A stretch of 64,000 nucleotides of DNA from Bacillus sp. HF117_J1_D (GCA_009928435.1 JAABNQ010000001.1:139053-203052); one strand, 5' to 3'; shown: positions 1 to 8,523, counted from the first letter of the stretch. Notes: generated from the letters alone by a model not told the origin. Translations and numbers: made by a program.

Positions 1-190
1 CAATCGTACTGAAGTGCCCAAGCCTCTCGTTCATAGCGGCAATCTTTTCTTCAAGTTCCTTTTTTTCCCTAAGGACCAATTCATAATCTTTTATGACTTG
101 CTCAAGGAATTCATTGACTTCATCTTCATCATATCCCCGGAACCCTTTGCTGAATTCCTTATTATGTATATCGACCGGTGTTAACGGCAT
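1..190 (-). CDS. divIVA: Cell division protein DivIVA, N-terminal 63 residues (cut by window start)
   Basis: The reading frame begins MPLTPVDIHNKEFSKGFRGY and runs off the window at base 1. This is the DivIVA N-terminal lipid-binding domain, whose crossed loop recognises negatively curved membrane at poles and septa. The stretch after residue 35 is charged and heptad-like, the start of the coiled coil. The ATG at 188-190 follows a strong GGAGGTGG ribosome binding site. It lies downstream of ylmH in the same direction, the usual Bacillus order. In the family DivIVA recruits MinJ/MinCD and, in sporulation, RacA to the poles. The C-terminal tetramerisation domain is outside the window. Confidence 0.95.
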   Translation of the reverse strand, partial: MPLTPVDIHNKEFSKGFRGYDEDEVNEFLEQVIKDYELVLREKKELEEKIAAMNERLGHFSTI

Positions 191-277
191 CTTGCCACCT
201 CCATTACTATGTATGTCTATACTTCATATTATACTTGAATTTCGTCAAAAGTTGGCAGGTTTCTTCATGATTTAATA

Positions 278-1054
278 TTATTTTAATAATCCTATTTTCA
301 ACCGTAATTTACTTTTCTTCGTATAGCCGAGCAGCTCGATGATTTTGCATCTGCCGAGCCTGCGTGCCGAAATCAGGTCTCCCTCCATACATTCAGTGGC
401 GGGATTTTCAACTGTTTTCCAATTTAATTTAACGAGCTTTTGTTCAATCAAAGCTTGAGACTTTTGTCTAGATAGATTGAAGGTTGAGGCAATGATTGCA
501 TCAAGTCTTAAAGACGCTGCCGTTACTTCTAACTCTCTCCATTGTTCAGACTCTTGAATAACTTCTTCCAATGAAAGCCTTCGAAGCTGGACGGTTGCAC
601 GCCCTACTTCTCTTAATTCCGCCATTAAAAATGGTTCAATCTCTTCATTTGAAAAAAATTGAATTCGATCTCCTTTTACGAGAATATCTCCAAATTTATC
701 TCGCTTTACTCCTAAGGACATTAAAGAACCTAATACCATCGGATGCTCAAGCTTCATAAATTTTCGAGGATACTCTATTTCGTATAGACCAACAAGAAAA
801 TCCTTTTCTTCAGGCTGAAAATATTTCGGATATAAAAGAGCTCTTTTTCGCTCACTCTGTTCCCTTCCTCCGAAAAAAACACATCGCACATCTACTCCGT
901 CGCCGATGATGGACTGGAGAATAAACTGTTGCCGTGGATCCAAAAAGTCGGTCAACTTGGGAGCATATGTATTTTCAACTTGCTCTTTCCAATCCAGGGC
1001 CGTGTCAATGAATGGTTTTTCTTCCGGCCTAAAATGCTGATAGATTGATGACAT
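278..1054 (-). CDS. ylmH: S4-domain RNA-binding protein YlmH
   Basis: 258 residues, the usual YlmH length. An N-terminal YlmH domain fills about residues 1-175. A C-terminal S4 RNA-binding fold follows from about 182 (LRLDAIIASTFNLSRQKSQA) to the end, with the pattern of basic and small residues typical of S4. The ATG has an AGGAGTT site upstream. YlmH proteins bind ribosomal RNA and have been linked to rescue of stalled 50S subunits. It sits between yggT and divIVA, but a hairpin and 198 bases without a gene separate it from yggT, so it may have its own promoter. Confidence 0.93.
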   Translation of the reverse strand: MSSIYQHFRPEEKPFIDTALDWKEQVENTYAPKLTDFLDPRQQFILQSIIGDGVDVRCVFFGGREQSERKRALLYPKYFQPEEKDFLVGLYEIEYPRKFMKLEHPMVLGSLMSLGVKRDKFGDILVKGDRIQFFSNEEIEPFLMAELREVGRATVQLRRLSLEEVIQESEQWRELEVTAASLRLDAIIASTFNLSRQKSQALIEQKLVKLNWKTVENPATECMEGDLISARRLGRCKIIELLGYTKKSKLRLKIGLLK

Positions 1055-1079
1055 TTGGATACAACTCCTATTGCGAAAA

Positions 1080-1205
1080 ACGGGGAAGCGTTTCTTTACT
1101 TACACCAATCTAGACAAACACCGAAGAAGGCGTCATTTGCCTGCGCTGGCTTAAATCCTTGCCATAGCACTTGGCGCCAAACCTAACAAGAATTACTAGA
1201 CTTTA
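1080..1205. repeat. Structured intergenic stretch between yggT and ylmH, possible degenerate interspersed element
   Basis: GC-richer than the surrounding spacers, with short self-complementary blocks such as GGCGCC and AAGCCAGCGCAGGC on the minus strand. No open frame with a ribosome binding site is present. It resembles in style the short degenerate repeats that litter Bacillaceae intergenic regions, but I cannot show a second identical copy in this window. Confidence 0.25.
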
Positions 1206-1220
1206 TGCTTCTTAGTCGCT

Positions 1221-1252
1221 AAAAAAAGGAAAGCTATTCAGCTATCCTCTTT
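1221..1252 (-). terminator. Probable Rho-independent terminator after yggT
   Basis: Read on the minus strand, AGGATAGCT and AGCTTTCCT form a stem with one mismatch around a GAAT loop, followed by a run of seven T. It begins directly after the yggT stop codon. Confidence 0.65.
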
Positions 1253-1516
1253 TTAGCCTACCCATCTGGAAATTTCCCACAGCCCTGCTGTAGCCAGTTT
1301 AAGAACTAAAAACGCAACAATCGGGGAAATATCAATCATTCCGAGTGGTGGAACAATTCTTCGGAAAGGCTCCAAATAAGGTTCACATATCCTTCCAAGA
1401 AATTGGCCTATTGATGACTCTCTGGCATTCGGAAACCAGGACATCAAGATATAAATAATCAATGCCCAAGAATACAGGCTTATCAGTTGAACTACAATCG
1501 CTATTACAAAATCCAT
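1253..1516 (-). CDS. ylmG: YggT family membrane protein YlmG
   Basis: 87 residues with two hydrophobic segments (about 5-25 and 62-80) and the conserved YggT linker [20 protein letters not shown] followed by [11 protein letters not shown]. The frame can be extended to a GTG at 1531, but that GTG lies inside the AGGTGG ribosome binding site, so the ATG at 1514-1516 (MDFVIAIVV) is chosen. The gene follows sepF without a gap wide enough for a promoter. YggT proteins are linked to division and osmotic tolerance in bacteria and to nucleoid distribution in plastids; the mechanism is not known. Confidence 0.9.
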   Translation of the reverse strand: MDFVIAIVVQLISLYSWALIIYILMSWFPNARESSIGQFLGRICEPYLEPFRRIVPPLGMIDISPIVAFLVLKLATAGLWEISRWVG

Positions 1517-1521
1517 ACCGT

Positions 1522-1965
1522 TTATGACCACCTCGGATCTTCATAATTCTCATCATCAAACAATTCGGTAATGTTTCCGGATACTTCTACATTATCCGGG
1601 GTGCAAAGGAAAATATCCTTACCAACTCTTTGGATATCCCCGCCTATCGCATAAACCGTACCGCTTAAGAAATCGACAATTCTTACTGCCTGATCATGCT
1701 GGATCCGCTGTAGGTTGACTACAACTGCACGGCGATTACCAAGATGATCGGCTACTTCCTGCGCTTCGGCATACACTCTTGGTTCGATCAGGACAACCTT
1801 TGAAGATTGCTGCACACTTTGAAGGCTAACAACATTTTGTTTTCGGTTGGATGCTGTCTTCATCGGTTCTTTTTCTGCTTGAGGTTCAACTTCATTTTTT
1901 TCTTCTTCATATTCATACTCATCTTCTAATAGGAAAAAATTTTTGAACTTTGATTTAATCCCCAT
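1522..1965 (-). CDS. sepF: Cell division protein SepF
   Basis: 147 residues. The N-terminal [20 protein letters not shown] is the amphipathic membrane-targeting helix followed by the acidic linker. The folded SepF core covers about residues 60-140 ([39 protein letters not shown]). SepF polymerises into arcs, binds the FtsZ C-terminal tail and tethers the Z-ring to membrane. An upstream ATG exists at 1986, but the ATG at 1963-1965 has a GGAGGCC site 5 bases away and gives the family N-terminus. It is flanked by ylmE and yggT in one minus-strand unit. Confidence 0.96.
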   Translation of the reverse strand: MGIKSKFKNFFLLEDEYEYEEEKNEVEPQAEKEPMKTASNRKQNVVSLQSVQQSSKVVLIEPRVYAEAQEVADHLGNRRAVVVNLQRIQHDQAVRIVDFLSGTVYAIGGDIQRVGKDIFLCTPDNVEVSGNITELFDDENYEDPRWS

Positions 1966-1982
1966 TTTTGGCCTCCTCAGCA

Positions 1983-2657
1983 TCATTCTCCGACAAGGGC
2001 AGAACCTATTCGTATGAATGTTGCCCCTTCTTCAATGGCTATTGTAAAGTCATTTGACATCCCCATCGATAACTCATGACATGGCGCATGCTTTAGTCCC
2101 AGCTCTTCAACTTCCTCTTTAAGGCTTCTTAAGCGCCGGAAGCATGTCCGCAATACTTCTTCATCATCCGTATGCGGAGCCATAGTCATCAAACCAACGA
2201 CCTCTATATTTTCATAGGCCTCGAGCTGCTGTATAAATCCCACTGTATCCTCTGGCTGGAGACCATGCTTGGATTCCTCACCCGAAACATTGATTTGAAT
2301 AAAACATTTGATCTTTTTGCTGGCACGTTTATTAATTTCTTTTGCCAAAGACAAGCGGTCGAGAGAATGGATATACTCCACTTTATCAATTATATTTCTA
2401 ACTTTACGGGACTGAAGGGTTCCAATGAAATGCCACAAGGGCCTGTCCTTCAATACCTCCCACTTACTCAACAAACCTTCGTCACGGTTTTCTCCAAGAT
2501 TCTGAATGCCAGCTTCCAAAGCTTCGGCAGCTCTTTCGACTGGTACATATTTCGTAACCGCCACAATATGAATATCTTCTTGATTACGGCTTGACCGTTC
2601 GCATGCTTCTGCTATTTGACCTTGAATAAAAGCTAAATTTTCTTTTACATCTTTCAC
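1983..2657 (-). CDS. ylmE: YggS family pyridoxal phosphate homeostasis protein YlmE
   Basis: 224 residues of the PROSC/YggS TIM-barrel fold. The PLP-binding lysine is expected at K36 in [10 protein letters not shown]. Other family blocks are [43 protein letters not shown] and [28 protein letters not shown]. The family binds PLP without a known enzymatic reaction and buffers B6 and amino acid metabolism. The start is GTG at 2655-2657 preceded by GGGG; no ATG lies near. It follows ylmC directly. In B. subtilis ylmD lies between them, and here it is missing. Confidence 0.94.
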   Translation of the reverse strand: MKDVKENLAFIQGQIAEACERSSRNQEDIHIVAVTKYVPVERAAEALEAGIQNLGENRDEGLLSKWEVLKDRPLWHFIGTLQSRKVRNIIDKVEYIHSLDRLSLAKEINKRASKKIKCFIQINVSGEESKHGLQPEDTVGFIQQLEAYENIEVVGLMTMAPHTDDEEVLRTCFRRLRSLKEEVEELGLKHAPCHELSMGMSNDFTIAIEEGATFIRIGSALVGE

Positions 2658-2689
2658 GTTAATTACCCCTATTGTATCTTCTAGTTTTT

Positions 2690-2714
2690 CCTAAGAAAAG
2701 ACATTTTCTTAAGT
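2690..2714. other. AT-rich inverted repeat in the ylmC-ylmE spacer
   Basis: AAGAAAA and TTTTCTT flank a four-base loop, with further pairing outside, giving a near-perfect stem. There is no T tract on either side, so it is a weak terminator candidate; it may be an mRNA processing or stability hairpin. Confidence 0.4.
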
Positions 2715-2749
2715 GTACCACAAAAAAATGCGAACGGCACCCGAATTAT

Positions 2750-3025
2750 CTAGTCTTTTGGTGTTCCAAGCTGTTGTTGAGTATATTGGGACCCGCTGTA
2801 CCTTACAAGAATGACATCTTCCCCGATTTTAATAATTTGATTCCATGGGATGACCACTTCATCCTCTTTTCCAAAAAAGCCCAAAATTTTTCCTGCGCCG
2901 CTTATAACAATCGACTCTATCCTGCCTGTATCCAAGTTTATCTCAATATCACTTATGTTCCCCAGCTTTCTCCCATCCGAAATATTGACAACGTCTTTTA
3001 ATTGGAACTCCGAAATCCTCACCAT
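2750..3025 (-). CDS. ylmC: PRC-barrel sporulation protein YlmC/YmxH
   Basis: 91 residues of a single PRC-barrel domain (MVRISEFQLKDVVNISDGRK, then GNISDIEINLDTGRIESIVI and EVVIPWNQIIKIGEDVILV). Two ATG codons compete: the one at 3031 touches the GGGGA ribosome binding site, whereas the one at 3025 is six bases away and is chosen. Family members are small cytosolic proteins widespread in sporulating Firmicutes; the paralogue YmxH lies elsewhere in B. subtilis. Function is not established. It lies just downstream of sigG and heads the ylm unit. Confidence 0.88.
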   Translation of the reverse strand: MVRISEFQLKDVVNISDGRKLGNISDIEINLDTGRIESIVISGAGKILGFFGKEDEVVIPWNQIIKIGEDVILVRYSGSQYTQQQLGTPKD

Positions 3026-3124
3026 ATTCATTCCCCGCTTCCGTCGTTCATTTAGACAGGAGCCTACTCCCTCTTAATCCATATATATGCTATTTGCCCC
3101 ACCGTTCATGATATAGAAAAGAGC

Positions 3125-3168
3125 AGGGGTCAGACCCCCTTTACTGCAGTAAAGGGGGTCTGACCCCT
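3125..3168. repeat. Perfect 44-bp palindrome (GGGGTCTGACCCC type) downstream of sigG
   Basis: Bases 3125-3146 are the exact reverse complement of 3147-3168, centred on CTGCAG. Each arm carries AGGGGTCAGACCCCC. It starts eight bases past the sigG stop. On the minus strand only TGCTCTTTTC follows, so it is a poor terminator. GGGGTCTGACCCC palindromes recur in many Firmicute and other genomes as REP-like units; that is recalled knowledge, and no second copy is in this window. Confidence 0.85.
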
Positions 3169-3176
3169 AAAAAGCT

Positions 3177-3959
3177 TTATTGAATATTAATATTTTTATT
3201 CATTTGTTTGATGGCCGCCTTTTCGAGACGAGACACCTGCGCTTGTGAAATCCCGATTTCTTCTGCCACTTCCATCTGGGTTTTCCCTTGAAAAAAGCGC
3301 TTTCGAATGATCATTTTCTCCCTATCATTGAGCCGCTGTAGCCCATCATGTAGTGCAATCTCTTCGATCCAGTGACTGTCACGGCTCTTCTCATCACTCA
3401 ATTGATCCATGACGAATATCGGATCGCCACCGTCATTATAAATTGGCTCAAATAATGATACGGGATCCTGAATAGCATCTAACGCAAAAACAACTTCTTC
3501 ATGAGGTATCTCCAATTCCCTCGCAATTTCTGCCGCCGTGGGTTCCTTAGAGGTTTTTGCCATAAGGCGTTCCCTTACATGGAGTGCTTTATAAGCGATA
3601 TCGCGCAATGACCGTGAAACACGGATCGGATTGTTATCCCGCAAATAACGGCGGATTTCCCCGATAATCATCGGAACAGCATAGGTGGAAAACCGGACGT
3701 TCTGACTTAGATCAAAGTTGTCGATTGATTTCATCAAACCGATGCAGCCAACTTGGAACAAGTCGTCCACATATTCTCCCCTGTTATTAAACCGCTGAAT
3801 AACACTTAATACGAGACGGAGATTCCCATTGATCAGTTTCTCTCTTGCTGTCAAATCCCCTTCTTGCATTTGTTTTAAAAGTTCCCGCATTTCTAGATTT
3901 TTAAGGACAGGTAGCTTTGAAGTATCCACACCGCATATTTCTACTTTATTTCGCTTCAC
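3177..3959 (-). CDS. sigG: RNA polymerase sporulation sigma factor SigG
   Basis: 260 residues, the same length as the B. subtilis protein and nearly identical to it at the N-terminus (MKRNKVEICGVDTSKLPVL). Region 2 spans about 40-110 (GEYVDDLFQVGCIGLMKSID, RFSTYAVPMIIGEIRRYLRD) and region 4 ends with the helix-turn-helix TQMEVAEEIGISQAQVSRLE. SigG drives late forespore genes after engulfment. The start is GTG at 3957-3959, seven bases from AGGAGGG. The leader can fold over that site. The gene follows sigE in the same direction. Confidence 0.98.
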   Translation of the reverse strand: MKRNKVEICGVDTSKLPVLKNLEMRELLKQMQEGDLTAREKLINGNLRLVLSVIQRFNNRGEYVDDLFQVGCIGLMKSIDNFDLSQNVRFSTYAVPMIIGEIRRYLRDNNPIRVSRSLRDIAYKALHVRERLMAKTSKEPTAAEIARELEIPHEEVVFALDAIQDPVSLFEPIYNDGGDPIFVMDQLSDEKSRDSHWIEEIALHDGLQRLNDREKMIIRKRFFQGKTQMEVAEEIGISQAQVSRLEKAAIKQMNKNINIQ

Positions 3960-3965
3960 TTATTT

Positions 3966-4012
3966 CCCTCCTAGCAGGAGCTGCTAGAAATAAGTATCTC
4001 CGCAGGAGGAAA
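3966..4012 (-). promoter_or_regulatory. Predicted translation-repressing leader structure of sigG
   Basis: On the mRNA, TTTCCTCCT (plus-strand 4004-4012) is complementary to the Shine-Dalgarno stretch AGGAGGGAAA with one bulged base. A nested stem, CTAGCAG/CTGCTAG (3971-3987), lies between them. A transcript read through from spoIIGA-sigE would carry both arms; one started at a candidate SigG promoter whose -10 lies at 3991-3998 would lack the 5' arm. This fits the report that the B. subtilis sigG leader lowers translation of read-through mRNA. Confidence 0.5.
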
Positions 4013-4020
4013 ATATATGC
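3991..4020 (-). promoter_or_regulatory. Candidate SigG-type autoregulatory promoter of sigG
   Basis: The -35 is GCATA (plus 4016-4020) and the -10 is GATACTT (3992-3998), with 17 bases between. The SigG consensus is GYATR then CATWMTA; the -10 matches five of seven positions. It lies 32 bases before the GTG start. Confidence 0.35.
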
Positions 4021-4094
4021 ATTGCCCAACGCATGGAAATATGAAAAAAACATGCCGATCCGTTATACTCAGTTCAGATATTAAACAAATCGAA

Positions 4095-4814
4095 TTATAT
4101 CATTTTGTTAAATTCCTTTCGAAGCCGTTTGATAATCCTTTTTTCAAGGCGGGAAATATAAGACTGTGAAATACCTAAAATTTCGGCCACATCTTTCTGC
4201 GTCTTCTCTTCCTCACCAGCTAAGCCAAATCGCAACTCCATAATTTGTTTCTCACGTTGAGTAAGTTTTTGAAGAGCGGTCAGCAAAAGCTTCTTATCAA
4301 CATGGGCCTCTATATCCCTTGTAATAATATCATTATCAGTCCCCAAAACATCTGATAACAGCAGTTCATTCCCATCCCAGTCAATATTTAATGGTTCATC
4401 AAAGGATACTTCAGACCTGATTTTATTATTTCGTCTCAAATACATTAAAATTTCATTTTCAATACATCTTGATGCGTATGTAGCCAGCTTTATTTTCTTT
4501 TCGGGGTTGAATGTATTAACCGCCTTAATTAGTCCGATTGTACCAATGCTTATTAAGTCTTCGATATTAATTCCTGTATTTTCAAATTTTCGTGCAATAT
4601 ACACTACCAATCGCAGGTTTCTCTCAATTAACATAGATCTTGCTGTCTTGTCTCCATTCGGGAGCTTCTTAAGCAAAATCGCTTCCTCTTCGCGAGAAAG
4701 GGGCGGAGGTAGCGCTTCACTCCCTCCTATATAATAAATTTCATCAGATTTCCATCCAAGCTTCTTAAGCACCTTATACCAATAATAAGTGAGATGCAGG
4801 CGAATTCTTTTCAC
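4095..4814 (-). CDS. sigE: RNA polymerase sporulation sigma factor SigE (pro-SigE)
   Basis: 239 residues. The N-terminal stretch [20 protein letters not shown] is the amphipathic membrane-associating pro-sequence. It is removed by SpoIIGA near residues 26-29, just before [13 protein letters not shown]. Region 2 has [20 protein letters not shown] and [20 protein letters not shown]; the region 4 helix-turn-helix is [20 protein letters not shown]. It is the early mother-cell sigma factor. GTG start at 4812-4814 after GGAGGAGGAG. Together with spoIIGA upstream it forms the spoIIG operon. Confidence 0.98.
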   Translation of the reverse strand: MKRIRLHLTYYWYKVLKKLGWKSDEIYYIGGSEALPPPLSREEEAILLKKLPNGDKTARSMLIERNLRLVVYIARKFENTGINIEDLISIGTIGLIKAVNTFNPEKKIKLATYASRCIENEILMYLRRNNKIRSEVSFDEPLNIDWDGNELLLSDVLGTDNDIITRDIEAHVDKKLLLTALQKLTQREKQIMELRFGLAGEEEKTQKDVAEILGISQSYISRLEKRIIKRLRKEFNKMI

Positions 4815-4850
4815 TCAGTCTCCTCCTCCCATTTAATTGGAAACATGTAT

Positions 4851-5777
4851 TTAAGAGGCAGTTTGCACAACAGCCTGTTCCACTATTGCGGGGTGAACAA
4901 TACATTGGAAGCGGCCGTCACTAGATAATTCTTGGTCTGTAAAAATAATCAGGGCCTTCTGGGCTGCCTTCCGCTCGTCCTCCATTTGAAGATATATAGC
5001 TTCAGGCTTGAATGCGCAAAGCAATTGATTATTCGTTCCAAGTGTTTTTGCAGGAATCAGCCTCATTCTTTCACTCCAAGCTTCTGGAATTTTATCGGCC
5101 AGTTCAATAGGATTGTTGTTTTTGTTTGCCAACAGTAGAATCTCAGCCGGCAATTGATTCTTTAAATTTGATACCGCAGCAATCATTACAGGCGTTTTGG
5201 AAATAGGGTCATATAATTGATTTCCGCTATCAATCAGCCCTTTTACCTGTAGATCGAGTCCATTAATTTGAATAGTAACATCAATAAGAACATCATATTC
5301 CATAGAAGATATGGTTAAGTCCTCAACTCTCTTCCTAGAAAAATGCCAAGCAATCGGAAACACAGCCGCTACAAACAGCCAGCTGACTGGATCTCCGAAT
5401 CCCCGGATGCTTCCCAATGATACTGCTGTGCTAATTCTAAAATTATAGGTGACAAAATAATGAGTGCCAAGTAAAATTCCACCCATAAGAAATGTGGAAA
5501 AATAAAATGTCAACAAACAGGAAAGAAAGGACCTGAATCTCTTAAATCCAAATACGATAAAGATCATACAAATAGATGTACCCATTTTGAAGATGGGATG
5601 ACTTGCTGCAGTAGCCAGTGGAGTAATAGCGAGCAGAATCAAGCTTGAGCCCATCAGCCCGCCCAACATGATTCTCCATGTCTTCACCTGTCTCTTCAAA
5701 AAGATTGCAGTAATCCAAAGTAGTAAGCTGTCTACAAGGAAATTCAAAAACCAAATGACATCCATGTAAATGATCAT
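4851..5777 (-). CDS. spoIIGA: Sigma-E processing aspartic peptidase SpoIIGA
   Basis: 308 residues. Five hydrophobic segments lie in residues 1-145, followed by a cytoplasmic domain with the aspartic protease motif VKGLIDSGNQLYDP, where D183 is the expected catalytic residue at the same position as in B. subtilis. It cleaves pro-SigE in the mother cell when SpoIIR arrives from the forespore. The ATG at 5775-5777 has GGAGGGGGG upstream at rather long spacing. The sigE start is 36 bases downstream of its stop. Confidence 0.96.
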   Translation of the reverse strand: MIIYMDVIWFLNFLVDSLLLWITAIFLKRQVKTWRIMLGGLMGSSLILLAITPLATAASHPIFKMGTSICMIFIVFGFKRFRSFLSCLLTFYFSTFLMGGILLGTHYFVTYNFRISTAVSLGSIRGFGDPVSWLFVAAVFPIAWHFSRKRVEDLTISSMEYDVLIDVTIQINGLDLQVKGLIDSGNQLYDPISKTPVMIAAVSNLKNQLPAEILLLANKNNNPIELADKIPEAWSERMRLIPAKTLGTNNQLLCAFKPEAIYLQMEDERKAAQKALIIFTDQELSSDGRFQCIVHPAIVEQAVVQTAS

Positions 5778-5853
5778 TATTTTTAAAGGCCCCCCTCCAA
5801 AGAGGCTAAGGAATTCATATTACTTTTTGCTTTGCTTTTTTCTATTAATGATT

Positions 5854-5886
5854 AGTATAACGGACGCTAAAATTGGAATGTGTCAC
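5854..5886 (-). promoter_or_regulatory. Predicted Spo0A-dependent spoIIG promoter with long spacer
   Basis: The -10 is TATACT (plus 5854-5859) and a -35-like GTGACA lies at 5881-5886, separated by 21 bases rather than 17. The B. subtilis spoIIG promoter also has an abnormally long spacer (about 22) and depends on Spo0A. A degenerate 0A box (CATCGAA on the plus strand, 5924-5930) lies at about -80, where Spo0A site 1 is found in B. subtilis. Confidence 0.5.
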
Positions 5887-5969
5887 TTCCTGTATGTGAA
5901 TTTATAGAAGTTTTCACAATTTACATCGAAGAATGACTAATGAGGGGGATGATTACCTGAGTGAGGTAA

Positions 5970-6041
5970 AAACAAAAAAGCTTGCAGAGAAAAAACACCT
6001 ACTTTCTCTACAAGCTGAAACCAGGTGATTCACCTGGTTTC
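5970..6041 (-). terminator. Tandem hairpins ending the ftsA-ftsZ transcript
   Basis: Directly after the ftsZ stop, AAACCAGGTG and CACCTGGTTT (6018-6040) form a perfect ten-base stem with a three-base loop. A second stem, AGCTTGTAGAGAAA with TTTCTCTGCAAGCT (6003-6016 and 5979-5992), is followed on the minus strand by TTTTTTGTTTTT. The second is a strong intrinsic terminator, separating ftsZ from spoIIGA. Confidence 0.85.
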
Positions 6042-6053
6042 TTGTTACGTTAT

Positions 6054-7193
6054 TTATCTTCTTCTATTTCTGTTTCTAAGAAAAGTCGGGATATCAAGGG
6101 TATCTTCAGTAGGCTGCTGGGAGGTTCTTACTGGCTCCTGTGCCTCTTCCTTTTTCTGTTCACGGTTCGGAACCTGATTATTATTTTGCTGATTTCTCAT
6201 TTGACCAAACAACGGATTTTGTGGCGTTGATTGGGTTTGTGTTTCGTTAAACCCGGTAGCAATCACTGTCACCACGATTTCATCCTTTAAGTTATCATTA
6301 ATGACAGAACCAAAGATCATGTTCACTTCTTGATCGGAGGCTGTTGCCACAATATCAGCGGCTTCCTGTACTTCATAGAGACTCAAATTGGTTCCACCAG
6401 TAATATTCATCAGGACACCTTGAGCTCCATCAATGGAAGTTTCAAGCAATGGAGAGGAGATGGCTTTCTTAGCGGCTTCTGCAGCCCTATTTTCTCCTGT
6501 AGCCACACCAATTCCCATCAAAGCAGAACCTTTATTAGTCATGATTGTTTTAACATCAGCAAAATCAAGGTTGATCAATCCTGGAACAGCGATTAAATCA
6601 GAAATCCCCTGTACACCTTGTCTCAATACATTGTCAGCTTCTCTGAAAGCTTCTAGCATCGGTGTGCTCTTATCAACAATTTCCAAAAGTCTATCGTTCG
6701 GGATAACAATTAAAGTGTCTACAGACTCTTTCATAGCGTCAATACCGCCGCTTGCCTGGTTCGCACGTTTGCGCCCTTCAAAGGTGAACGGACGTGTTAC
6801 AACTCCGACGGTCAAAGCGCCTAGTTCTCGAGCAATTCGAGCGATTACTGGGGCAGCACCTGTTCCTGTACCTCCACCCATTCCAGCTGTAACAAAGACC
6901 ATATCAGCCCCTTTAAGAGCTTCTTCAATTTGTTCCTTGCTTTCTTCGGCAGCTTTCTTGCCGACCTCTGGGTTGGCACCTGCTCCCAATCCTCTAGTTA
7001 GTTTTGCGCCAATTTGCATTTTTATTTCAGCTTTAGATAAGTTTAAAGCCTGGGCATCGGTATTTACGGCAATAAACTCAACACCTTGCACTTCATGCTC
7101 AATCATTCGGTTAACAGCATTGTTTCCCCCGCCGCCAACTCCGATTACCTTTATAGTTGCCAAAGAATCAATATTCGTATCGAAATCCAACAT
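6054..7193 (-). CDS. ftsZ: Cell division protein FtsZ
   Basis: 379 residues. The tubulin-type GTPase has the signature [14 protein letters not shown] at about 105-118 and the N-terminal nucleotide contact [13 protein letters not shown]. The synergy-loop region is in the middle domain, and a variable Q/N-rich linker runs about 318-366. The C-terminal conserved peptide [13 protein letters not shown] binds FtsA, SepF, ZapA-type and EzrA partners. It builds the Z-ring. ATG start is 38 bases after ftsA in the same transcript. The bpr protease gene that follows ftsZ in B. subtilis is absent. Confidence 0.99.
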   Translation of the reverse strand: MLDFDTNIDSLATIKVIGVGGGGNNAVNRMIEHEVQGVEFIAVNTDAQALNLSKAEIKMQIGAKLTRGLGAGANPEVGKKAAEESKEQIEEALKGADMVFVTAGMGGGTGTGAAPVIARIARELGALTVGVVTRPFTFEGRKRANQASGGIDAMKESVDTLIVIPNDRLLEIVDKSTPMLEAFREADNVLRQGVQGISDLIAVPGLINLDFADVKTIMTNKGSALMGIGVATGENRAAEAAKKAISSPLLETSIDGAQGVLMNITGGTNLSLYEVQEAADIVATASDQEVNMIFGSVINDNLKDEIVVTVIATGFNETQTQSTPQNPLFGQMRNQQNNNQVPNREQKKEEAQEPVRTSQQPTEDTLDIPTFLRNRNRRR

Positions 7194-7230
7194 GACATGT
7201 CCTCCTGTTCGTTTTATTCAACCGGCTGGC

Positions 7231-8523
7231 TTATTCAAAAAAGTAGCCAAAAAACTTTTTAACTTTAGTCGATATTTTCTTTTCCGGGTCTTTTTCAAGC
7301 TTTTGCCTTGCGGGTTGGTGTGAATCTACCGCTGCTCCGTGATCAGGTTCAGTTGTCGAATGAACCGGAGAGGCACTTACGCTTCTTCCTTGCAATCTCG
7401 CATTCTGGTAGGAATACTTGATCAATCCTACTGCTGTTGTATACTGAGGCTCACGGACACCGATATAATCCGGAATAGCAATCCTGACCCTGCTTTGGAA
7501 AATCATTTGTGCCAGTTCGACAACCCCTGGCATATTTGCTGAGCCGCCAGTCAATACGAAACCTCCCGGAAGATCAGTAACACCCATTCCACTCAATTCA
7601 TCTTGGATCAACTCAAAAATTTCTTCCATTCTAGCTTCAATAATATCAGCAAGCTCTAACTGATTAAATTGCTGATGCTGGTCACTTCCAATAATAGGTA
7701 CACTGAAAACTTCTTCTTCTGATGCGTGATCATAAAATGCATGTCCATATGTAACTTTGATTTTCTCCGCATCTTCTGTAGCTGTCCTTAGACCAATAGA
7801 CAGGTCTTTTGTGATATGTTCCCCACCTACCGGAATGACACTGACATTCTTGATGCTTCCGTTTTCAAATATAGAAAGCGTTGTTGAACCGCCTCCCATA
7901 TCAATTAATGCAGTGCCGAGCTGCTGTTCGTCCTTTGATAAAGCTGCAGCTGCTGCTGCAAGCGGTTGTAGTACGATATCTGTAATGCTCAAACCTGCCC
8001 GCTCAACACACCGAAGCGTATTATGTAAAATCGTTTTGGCCCCGGTTATGATAGTACCTTCCATTTCAAGACGAACACCAATCATTCCACGCGGGTCCGT
8101 AATTTCATCCAATCCATCCACAATAAATTGCCGTGGAATCACATTGATGATTTCTCTTTCCGGCGGGATAGAAATAACTTGAGCTGCATCCATGACCCTT
8201 GCAACATCATCGTTTGTTATTTCTCTATTTTGGCTGGATACGGCCACCACTCCATGGCAAGGCTGCAAAGCGACTTGATTGCCTGCAATCCCAACAATCA
8301 CATCATTGATTTTCATCCCAATCATTCTTTCTGCCTGCTCAACCGCACTCTTAATCGAATGAACCGTTTCATCTATATCAACAATAGACCCTTTCCGGAT
8401 TCCTTTGGAACTTACATTTCCAACTCCAATTACATTTAAGGAATCGCTGCCCATGGAACCGATGATCACCTTTACTGTGGATGTCCCTATATCGAGACTG
8501 ACATACATCTCGTTATTATTCAT
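7231..8523 (-). CDS. ftsA: Cell division protein FtsA
   Basis: 430 residues of the actin-like ATPase fold: phosphate-1 loop LDIGTSTVKVIIG near the N-terminus, the SHS2/1C insertion at about 85-165, phosphate-2 TALIDMGGGSTTLSIFENG near 205-220, and the adenosine motif GFVLTGGSANMPGV near 325-340. The C-terminal KVKKFFGYFFE is the amphipathic helix that anchors FtsZ to membrane. ATG follows GGAGGTG at eight bases. Upstream, 374 bases carry a SigH-type promoter instead of the ylxW, ylxX and sbp genes seen in B. subtilis. Confidence 0.98.
   Translation of the reverse strand: MNNNEMYVSLDIGTSTVKVIIGSMGSDSLNVIGVGNVSSKGIRKGSIVDIDETVHSIKSAVEQAERMIGMKINDVIVGIAGNQVALQPCHGVVAVSSQNREITNDDVARVMDAAQVISIPPEREIINVIPRQFIVDGLDEITDPRGMIGVRLEMEGTIITGAKTILHNTLRCVERAGLSITDIVLQPLAAAAAALSKDEQQLGTALIDMGGGSTTLSIFENGSIKNVSVIPVGGEHITKDLSIGLRTATEDAEKIKVTYGHAFYDHASEEEVFSVPIIGSDQHQQFNQLELADIIEARMEEIFELIQDELSGMGVTDLPGGFVLTGGSANMPGVVELAQMIFQSRVRIAIPDYIGVREPQYTTAVGLIKYSYQNARLQGRSVSASPVHSTTEPDHGAAVDSHQPARQKLEKDPEKKISTKVKKFFGYFFE

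Noticed and set aside
6433-7323. 296-codon plus-strand open frame
   Set aside because: It lies antisense within ftsZ and the end of ftsA, has no ribosome binding site, and is a shadow of the GC-skewed coding strand.
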